IMG/VR virus record: IMGVR_UViG_3300025815_000157
Location: 1-20,375 of that record
From: a virus
Strand: one strand, 5' to 3'
DNA length: 20,375 bases
How positions within the stretch are numbered: the first letter of the stretch is position 1; every line of letters starts with the position of its first letter. A program made the translations under genes and the position numbers. Positions 15,569 to 20,375 of this stretch are shown here, piece by piece. The notes beneath the pieces are model-generated. The model searched no databases, was not told the origin of the DNA, and was given only the letters and a program-made list of their open reading frames with translations.

Positions 15569-17398
15569 ATGGTTTTTGACCCATCAACAGCAAAGGCAGA
15601 AGCTTTTGACCCATCAACAGCAATGGAGCCATTGACGCCACCCATCCCTGAAGGTTATGAGGAAGTAGAGCCAGAAGAAAAAGGAGATTTTAGTATAGGC
15701 GGCTATGCTTTGGGTGCTCTTGATTCATTAGGGACTATGGCCACAGGCGCTACAGGTGGAGCTGTAGGGTTTGTCAGTGGAGCATTAGAACAGCTTACCA
15801 GGGAGATATTAAGCGGCAATTATGGAACAATCGAAGCTGCCAACAGGGTTAAAGAATCCGCTCTTTCAAACGCTGCTTATTGGACACACCAGCCAATGAC
15901 AGAGGAAGGCCAGGAAATAGTTGGCAAGATTGGAGAAATAGGCGGTCAAATACCTATTGCCCCACAGATGGCAGCATACCAGCCACTAATGAGAAACACA
16001 GCTTTTCAAATGTCACAAAAGGCCGGACAGTTTAAAGATGTTTTATCGAGAAAGTTTGGCCGCAACATGCCCCTAATAGATGAAAACAATCTACCCGCCC
16101 CACCATTACAAAAAGCTCTAAAAAAATATGACACAGATTATTCTTTAATATTAAGTGACCCAGACAGCCTACCTACGGTTTCCAGTGGTTCTGCAGATGA
16201 TGTTGTGAAAAACATAATAAAGAAAAGAATAAGAAACGGCAGCGACAACGCCACTCTATACAACAAAAGGCTTGAGGGTGATTCAATAGTCCCAGACCCT
16301 TTGGGTGATGAGGCTGTCAAGCAGGGGTTTAGACCTGGGCAGGTTTCCTCTGCTAAAAACGCAAACAAGCCCACAAAGAAAATAATGCAGAAAATGCTTG
16401 AGCTTAAAAGGGTTATTGAGTCAAGCGAAGACAAAGCCATAGAACAAAGGCCGTCCTATTTTATTGGTGATGTAGTTATGGACAGGGTTAAGGTCTTAAG
16501 AGATAAATCACTAGAGTTAAGAAACGACCTTTCCAACATTTCAAAACGTTTTAAAACAGAGAAAACAGAAATAGACACAACAGGGATTCAGGACACATTT
16601 TTTAAGCAGTTAGAGAATGCAGAAATAAACATACCTGATGAGGCATACCAAAACCCAACCATTTTAAAAGACCTAATGAAAAATAAGTCTTTTTTTGATG
16701 GTTCAGACATAGCTAAAGATGTTGCTAGTCAAAAGGTTATTAGAGACATAACAGACCTACTCTCTCAAGACGGTTCTGGTGCATACAGGGCGCATAAGCT
16801 AAAGCGACAAATAGACACAATGATCGACTATAAGCAAAAGACTTATGGCGGTCTGACCGATACGGGCAAGAACTTTGCAAAATCTATACGGGCATCATTA
16901 AACGATGCAGTAAGGGAAGTATCCACAGACTACGCCAAAACCAACGACCAGCTAACCAACATATTCACTTCTTTGGAAGGCATAAGGGAAAAGCTACCTA
17001 AAAAGATAGACTTTGACGACCCTAGAGCAGTAGAAGCTATGGGACAAGAACTTAGAAAGTACTTAACTAATTATGCTTCGAGAAATGAACTAATTAATGC
17101 GGTCAATTCTGTTGATAGCTTAGCCTCAGATTATGCAGGGCAAAACCCTATACAGTTAAACAGGCTTATTGTTTTTAACAACACGCTTGACGACAGGTTC
17201 ATTCCTTCAGCCAGGGGAAGTTTTAAGGGTGAGATAAGGACATCCACAGATAGGAGCATAGACGTAACTCAAATGGCTTCTAAGACCGCAGCTTTAAATA
17301 AGGCGGCGAACACCCTTGTCGAGTCTTTAGAAAAGTTTAAAAACATAAACGACCAAGAAGCTTTTAACTCTATGCAAAGACTTTTAACACAGGAATAA
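15569..17398 (+). CDS. Large internal virion / DNA ejection protein (third of three)
   Basis: ATG 15569 has GGAG (15557-15560) 8 bp upstream; the in-frame ATG 15551 lacks one, so 609 residues are preferred. The N-terminus carries a tandem FDPSTA repeat. Residues ~45-80 hold a Gly/Ala-rich hydrophobic helical block (GALDSLGTMATGATGGAVGF) that could associate with membrane. The rest is a long helical, Lys/Asp/Asn-rich protein with no catalytic motif. Its size and place before the spike match the largest ejection protein of podoviruses (P22 gp16 kind). Assignment is by position, length and helical content. Confidence 0.7.
   Translation: MVFDPSTAKAEAFDPSTAMEPLTPPIPEGYEEVEPEEKGDFSIGGYALGALDSLGTMATGATGGAVGFVSGALEQLTREILSGNYGTIEAANRVKESALSNAAYWTHQPMTEEGQEIVGKIGEIGGQIPIAPQMAAYQPLMRNTAFQMSQKAGQFKDVLSRKFGRNMPLIDENNLPAPPLQKALKKYDTDYSLILSDPDSLPTVSSGSADDVVKNIIKKRIRNGSDNATLYNKRLEGDSIVPDPLGDEAVKQGFRPGQVSSAKNANKPTKKIMQKMLELKRVIESSEDKAIEQRPSYFIGDVVMDRVKVLRDKSLELRNDLSNISKRFKTEKTEIDTTGIQDTFFKQLENAEINIPDEAYQNPTILKDLMKNKSFFDGSDIAKDVASQKVIRDITDLLSQDGSGAYRAHKLKRQIDTMIDYKQKTYGGLTDTGKNFAKSIRASLNDAVREVSTDYAKTNDQLTNIFTSLEGIREKLPKKIDFDDPRAVEAMGQELRKYLTNYASRNELINAVNSVDSLASDYAGQNPIQLNRLIVFNNTLDDRFIPSARGSFKGEIRTSTDRSIDVTQMASKTAALNKAANTLVESLEKFKNINDQEAFNSMQRLLTQE
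15574..15623 (+). repeat. Two direct copies of a 20-nt repeat at 30-nt spacing
   Basis: Bases 15574-15593 and 15604-15623 are identical (TTTTGACCCATCAACAGCAA). They encode the duplicated FDPSTA element at the N-terminus of the third ejection protein, in frame. The identical 20 bases suggest a recent duplication. Confidence 0.9.
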
Positions 17399-17402
17399 AA
17401 CA

Positions 17403-19454
17403 ATGACCTGGACACCAATTAGCGGCGCTCCCATTCAGTATCAAAAGTCAGACGGTACTCTAGCCTCTGGATATTATTTAAAATTCTACGAGTCAGGAAC
17501 CACAACCCCTTTAAGCATGGCCACAGACTCAACGGGTGGCACTACTCTCGCAAAATGCCAGATTAACTCTAGTGGCTACCCTATCAACGGTTCAAGCGAT
17601 GTTTTCATCCCTCACATTAGTAAAGACTATAAGATTGTACTTTATAAAAACTCTACTGACGCAGACGCAGACACCACAGCAAATGCAGAGTGGGTGGTTG
17701 ATTCAAACAAACAGACACAAATCGGGAACGTGGTCGGGCAGCGATACCAGACTCTGGCCGACCTAGACGGCGACGCCTACTTAAAAGTCGGGCAGCGGGT
17801 CGTAACTTTGGGGTACACGGTGGTAGGTGATAACGGCGGCAATTTGTATGAGATTGTAGCGGCTGCAACTGGCACGGACGACGGCGGGAGCTATATAGAC
17901 CTTTCAGCGTCCGGGCTTCAAGCTAAGGGGTTGTTCCCCGGTGATGTTTGCACGCCGGAACAATTCGGCGCTATTGGCGACGCGGAAATATCCGTACACG
18001 GAGCTGCTACCGACGATACGACAGCAGTAACAAACGCGGCGGCTTTTAATCTCCCGCTTTTCGTCTCAAAAATTTATAAAATTACAGACCGTATCCCGCT
18101 GGAAGTCTTCGCAGTGATAAAAGGGACAAGCCGAGTTCGCAGCGGTTTTAAAGTCGAGTCTGATTTTAACTTAGCCGCCGCGGGGGTTTTGGGTGCAGCG
18201 AGTATTTACGAACCCGGCCCAGACCTCCGAAGTTTTGGTATTTTCTTTGAACAGGATACTACCGAAACAGTGCGGGCAAATATCATTGCGTATCCCCCCG
18301 CTATTGATCTGGCATCTGTACGCGCTCCTCGGCTATTCGCTAAAGATATGCGGATACAGGCAGCATATGACGGCATCGACTTAACCGGCAATAACGGCGG
18401 GGCGCACCTCGATTCGGTAGAGATTTCCGCACTGAATAAAGGCATCATAACCGACGGTGCGCTGGACTTTATGTTCATTAGCAACTGCCAGGAATGGCCC
18501 TTCGGTTTCTCAGGAACCGCTCTTTATTCGAGCGTATATTCCGACGGTCAGACCATTTTCGGCGACTTTACCAATATCGATTCTTTCGTTATCGAGAATC
18601 TGGCGACTTTCCAAGCCCGCGTACTTATCGACGGCGGGTTCGGACTCATTTCACAGGCGAATTTGGACGGGTCGTATTCTCGACTTGAAATTACCGGCGG
18701 CGCTAAAGTCGGTATCGGGACTATTTACAGCACATCGTCCGCCGCAGACGATTTCGCTATCCGAGTAGATGGGGTAGAAACGCACGTTGTAGTCGGTTCG
18801 TTTTGGCTCGATAACGCGACGGACTTAACGGCGAGTAATGGCCTTATCCAAGTCCTGACCGATAATACGGCGGAATTAGTTATCGGCCAAATCCACGCCA
18901 AAACTTCAGGGCTTAACACCCGATTGACCTACATGGACGCAGGTACTTTAGTTATAAACGGCGGGTATATAGAACCCCCGCAGAATGCCAGCCTATTAGT
19001 GGACTTCATGGACCACAACGGCGGCGAAATGAATTTGTCTAACCTTCGTTTTCGTGACAAGGGCACGGGTACCGGGAACATCATTTCCTACTCAGTTGAT
19101 ACCCGCAGCACTTTAGACCACATAACGGCGCCTGGCTGGCCGATATCTCTCCCCAGCAATCCGGTAAATATGAAAATTGATGGCTGCGAATTCGCAACGG
19201 ATTTAGCTGGGAACCGCAGCTTGCGATTCCAAAAGACTTTCGAGTATTCCGGCACCCTGGACGGTTCCGGGGCCGCGCTTGTGGCCCATAACCTTACTGG
19301 GCCGCAGCTAACACTTCCCGTAATCAATGCGTGGTACATTGGCGGGTCGTCAGAGCGCAGGCCATTAACCATAGATTACATCGACGGCGGTAACATTAGC
19401 GTAAGCGGCGGTACGGCTTCCGCTGGGTATGAAATTGTGATGATGACGCGATGA
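17403..19454 (+). CDS. Tail spike / receptor-binding protein with beta-helix domain
   Basis: AGGA (17391-17394) precedes ATG 17403. The 683-residue protein has an N-terminal head/tail-anchoring part (~1-105, with SGTTTPLSMATDSTGG). After a short linker the pectate-lyase-like entry VCTPEQFGAIGDAEI and DDTTAV (~180-205) leads into a long right-handed beta-helix. The C-terminal ~70 residues form a separate beta cap (LTGPQLTLPVINAWYI). Such proteins bind or degrade surface polysaccharide. The anchor is AT-rich like the rest of the genome, but from about base 17,720 composition becomes GC-richer, so the receptor-binding part may be of separate origin. Polysaccharide specificity cannot be read. Confidence 0.85.
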   Translation: MTWTPISGAPIQYQKSDGTLASGYYLKFYESGTTTPLSMATDSTGGTTLAKCQINSSGYPINGSSDVFIPHISKDYKIVLYKNSTDADADTTANAEWVVDSNKQTQIGNVVGQRYQTLADLDGDAYLKVGQRVVTLGYTVVGDNGGNLYEIVAAATGTDDGGSYIDLSASGLQAKGLFPGDVCTPEQFGAIGDAEISVHGAATDDTTAVTNAAAFNLPLFVSKIYKITDRIPLEVFAVIKGTSRVRSGFKVESDFNLAAAGVLGAASIYEPGPDLRSFGIFFEQDTTETVRANIIAYPPAIDLASVRAPRLFAKDMRIQAAYDGIDLTGNNGGAHLDSVEISALNKGIITDGALDFMFISNCQEWPFGFSGTALYSSVYSDGQTIFGDFTNIDSFVIENLATFQARVLIDGGFGLISQANLDGSYSRLEITGGAKVGIGTIYSTSSAADDFAIRVDGVETHVVVGSFWLDNATDLTASNGLIQVLTDNTAELVIGQIHAKTSGLNTRLTYMDAGTLVINGGYIEPPQNASLLVDFMDHNGGEMNLSNLRFRDKGTGTGNIISYSVDTRSTLDHITAPGWPISLPSNPVNMKIDGCEFATDLAGNRSLRFQKTFEYSGTLDGSGAALVAHNLTGPQLTLPVINAWYIGGSSERRPLTIDYIDGGNISVSGGTASAGYEIVMMTR

Positions 19455-20230
19455 ACGACCTTAAGCAGAAAATTATCGACCAGATTATCTTCGTAGAGGG
19501 CGGGTTCGTAGACGACCCGGACGACTCCGGCGGCGCCACGAATTACGGCATAACCGAAGCCGTCGCCAGGGCTTATGGATTCGCTGGCGATATGCGCGAT
19601 ATGCCGCGCGGGGTCGCCTTCGATATTTACGTCGCCCGCTACTGGGACGCGGTCCGGGCGGACGACTTGCTCGCCTTATCCGAGGCCGTGGCTTCCGAGG
19701 TCGTGGATACCGGCGTTAATATGGGTACCGGCCGCGCGAGTAAAATCCTGCAGCGAGCGCTAAACGTACTTAACGTAGGTGGCTCGCTCTACCCGGACCT
19801 GGTCGTCGATGGCGCTATCGGCCCTATGACTATCCAGGCCCTACGCGAGTACCTGGCGGAGCGTAACGAGTTGGTACTATGCCGTGCGCTTAATTGCTTG
19901 CAGGGCGCGTACTATATCGAACTGGCCGAACGCCGCGAGAAGGACGAAAAGTTCGTCTACGGCTGGCTTAAAAATAGGGTGGTACTATGAGCTTCTGGGG
20001 TAAATTATTTGGGACCGAAAAGGCCCTTAACGGAATCGTCGACGGAGTAACTAACGGGCTCGACGCCCTGGTCTATACCGACGAGGAAAAAGCAGCCGAC
20101 GCAGCGGCGGACCGTTCCGAAGCGCGTAAAATGGTCGTGCAATGGATGGCAGCCACGCAGGGCCAGAACCTCGCGCGCCGGCTAATTGCGCTATCTATTA
20201 CTGGCGTATGGTTGTCTATGTACCTGCTTT
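17721..20230 (+). other. Compositionally distinct (GC-rich) cassette: spike body, endolysin, holin
   Basis: Hand counts of single 60-base lines show the shift: 40% G+C at 17461-17520, 53% at 18001-18060, 65% at 19501-19560, 63% at 19621-19680, then 40% at 20281-20340; a cargo-block line, 7501-7560, is 35%. CG-containing codons (GCG, CGC, GAC, GTC, CTG) dominate inside and are scarce outside. Both edges lie inside coding sequence: the left in the spike linker, the right in the holin/M15 junction. Boundaries are approximate, to perhaps 50 bp. Confidence 0.75.
19451..19990 (+). CDS. GH108-type peptidoglycan hydrolase (endolysin)
   Basis: ATG 19451 overlaps the spike stop as ATGA. The 179-residue enzyme has the EGG motif at residues 16-18 (FVEGGFVDDPDDSGGATNYG), in which E16 is the expected catalytic glutamate of glycoside hydrolase family 108. 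The C-terminal half (DLVVDGAIGPMTIQAL, ~114-130) matches the PG_binding_3 domain that normally follows it. It cleaves cell-wall glycan strands at lysis. No signal peptide or export helix is seen, so release depends on a holin, which follows immediately. Its high G+C content marks it as part of the distinct cassette. Confidence 0.93.
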   Translation: MNDLKQKIIDQIIFVEGGFVDDPDDSGGATNYGITEAVARAYGFAGDMRDMPRGVAFDIYVARYWDAVRADDLLALSEAVASEVVDTGVNMGTGRASKILQRALNVLNVGGSLYPDLVVDGAIGPMTIQALREYLAERNELVLCRALNCLQGAYYIELAERREKDEKFVYGWLKNRVVL

Positions 20231-20241
20231 CGGTTTTTTAG
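19987..20241 (+). CDS. Short holin-like membrane protein, apparently C-terminally truncated
   Basis: ATG 19987 overlaps the endolysin stop as ATGA. The 84-residue product has an amphipathic, charged N-terminus (TDEEKAADAAADRSEARKM) and a single hydrophobic segment at residues ~64-84 (RRLIALSITGVWLSMYLLSVF) that runs into the stop. The pattern matches the start of three-TM phage holins (Holin_3TM/GTA-type), which are normally longer, by roughly 50-60 residues, and hold further membrane helices. The gene appears cut at TAG 20239-20241, exactly where composition changes back. Holin activity of this short form is doubtful but cannot be ruled out. Confidence 0.7.
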   Translation: MSFWGKLFGTEKALNGIVDGVTNGLDALVYTDEEKAADAAADRSEARKMVVQWMAATQGQNLARRLIALSITGVWLSMYLLSVF

Positions 20242-20375
20242 ATGACCTAAGCGCATTGCGTCACGATTTTGGCAGGCCGATGATCGTTAGCTCAGGGTAT
20301 CGCTGTAGACGTTATAACGAATCAAAAGGCTATACTCAAACACACGCAACCGGAAAAGCAGTAGACATAAAAATA
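20208..20375 (+). CDS. Peptidase_M15-type endopeptidase (3' partial; N-terminus altered)
   Basis: An open frame, -1 to the holin and running past the edge, carries LDDLSALRHDFGRPMIVSSG then YRCRRYNESKGYTQTHATGK and AVDIKI. This shows the M15_3 signature SSGYRC...H-x3-G-x-A-x-D, with H46 and D53 as two zinc ligands (counted from ATG 20208). Such enzymes cut peptidoglycan cross-links or act as carboxypeptidases. The first possible start is ATG 20208 inside the holin, which has no good ribosome-binding site. The usual ~20-25 residues ahead of the conserved LxxLxxLR helix are missing. It looks like the remnant, or junction fusion, of an older lysis gene. Confidence 0.75.
   Translation, partial: MVVYVPAFGFLDDLSALRHDFGRPMIVSSGYRCRRYNESKGYTQTHATGKAVDIKI

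Noticed and set aside
17733-17797. Two copies of GTCGGGCAGCG (17733-17743 and 17787-17797) as recombination or attachment sites
   Set aside because: Only 11 bp, both encode VGQR in the spike linker, and nothing else marks an attachment site, although they lie near the proposed left edge of the cassette.
18206-18768. Overlapping ORFs on both strands within the spike gene
   Set aside because: They arise from the GC-rich composition of the spike body, which lowers stop frequency in all frames; none has a start site or recognisable domain.
1-20375. CRISPR arrays, tRNAs, insertion sequences, integrase or attachment sites
   Set aside because: No repeat-spacer pattern, cloverleaf, transposase or integrase was seen on either strand.

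Overview
The window is a contiguous piece of a tailed double-stranded DNA phage (or prophage) genome of the short-tailed, podovirus type. Every supported gene is on the + strand, and genes are packed with 1 to 20 bp gaps or ATGA/TTGA stop-start overlaps. The order is the standard virion-morphogenesis one: small beta-rich structural genes, terminase, portal, scaffold, major capsid protein, head-tail adaptor, P22 gp10-like tail protein, small structural genes, three ejection-type proteins, tail spike and lysis genes. There are no integrase, repressor, tRNA or DNA-replication genes. Shine-Dalgarno-like starts indicate a bacterial host. Gene types and composition (roughly 35-42% G+C in lines I counted) recall uncultured marine podoviruses, but that placement is an inference.

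Layout. 1-810: three small virion-type genes, the first cut by the window edge. 840-2439: candidate small and clear large terminase. 2439-5605: a small coiled-coil ORF, portal, a small helical gene and the scaffold. 5616-6944: the major capsid gene, split by a 351-nt intervening sequence that folds as a complete ORF-less group I intron. 6961-6979: the only clear terminator. 6988-9760: a small head-module gene, then a cargo block with a TPR-glycosyltransferase, a second glycosyltransferase and a SAM methyltransferase. 9751-13245: adaptor, gp10-like tail protein and small structural genes. 13255-17398: three internal/ejection-type proteins. 17403-20241: tail spike, GH108 endolysin and a short holin-like protein. 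20208-20375: the start of a Peptidase_M15-type gene running off the edge.

Two features stand out. First, the capsid gene appears interrupted by a group I intron at a conserved N-terminal position. Every core helix (P1 to P9, a P7.1-like hairpin and P10) can be paired by eye, and splicing restores a 325-residue capsid protein. An automatic gene caller would miss exon 1 and start the protein inside the intron. Second, composition rises sharply from about 17,720 to 20,230 (53% in one spike line, 63-65% in endolysin lines). This suggests the receptor-binding part of the spike plus the endolysin and holin were imported as one cassette. The right boundary falls inside two genes: the holin ends after one membrane segment and the M15 peptidase lacks its usual N-terminal part, with a six-T run at the junction.

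Together the genes encode packaging (terminase, portal), shell assembly (scaffold, capsid), the tail machine (adaptor, gp10-like protein), DNA ejection, adsorption (spike) and lysis. The glycosyltransferase/methyltransferase block probably modifies a glycan, either on the virion or in the host, but its target cannot be read from sequence.
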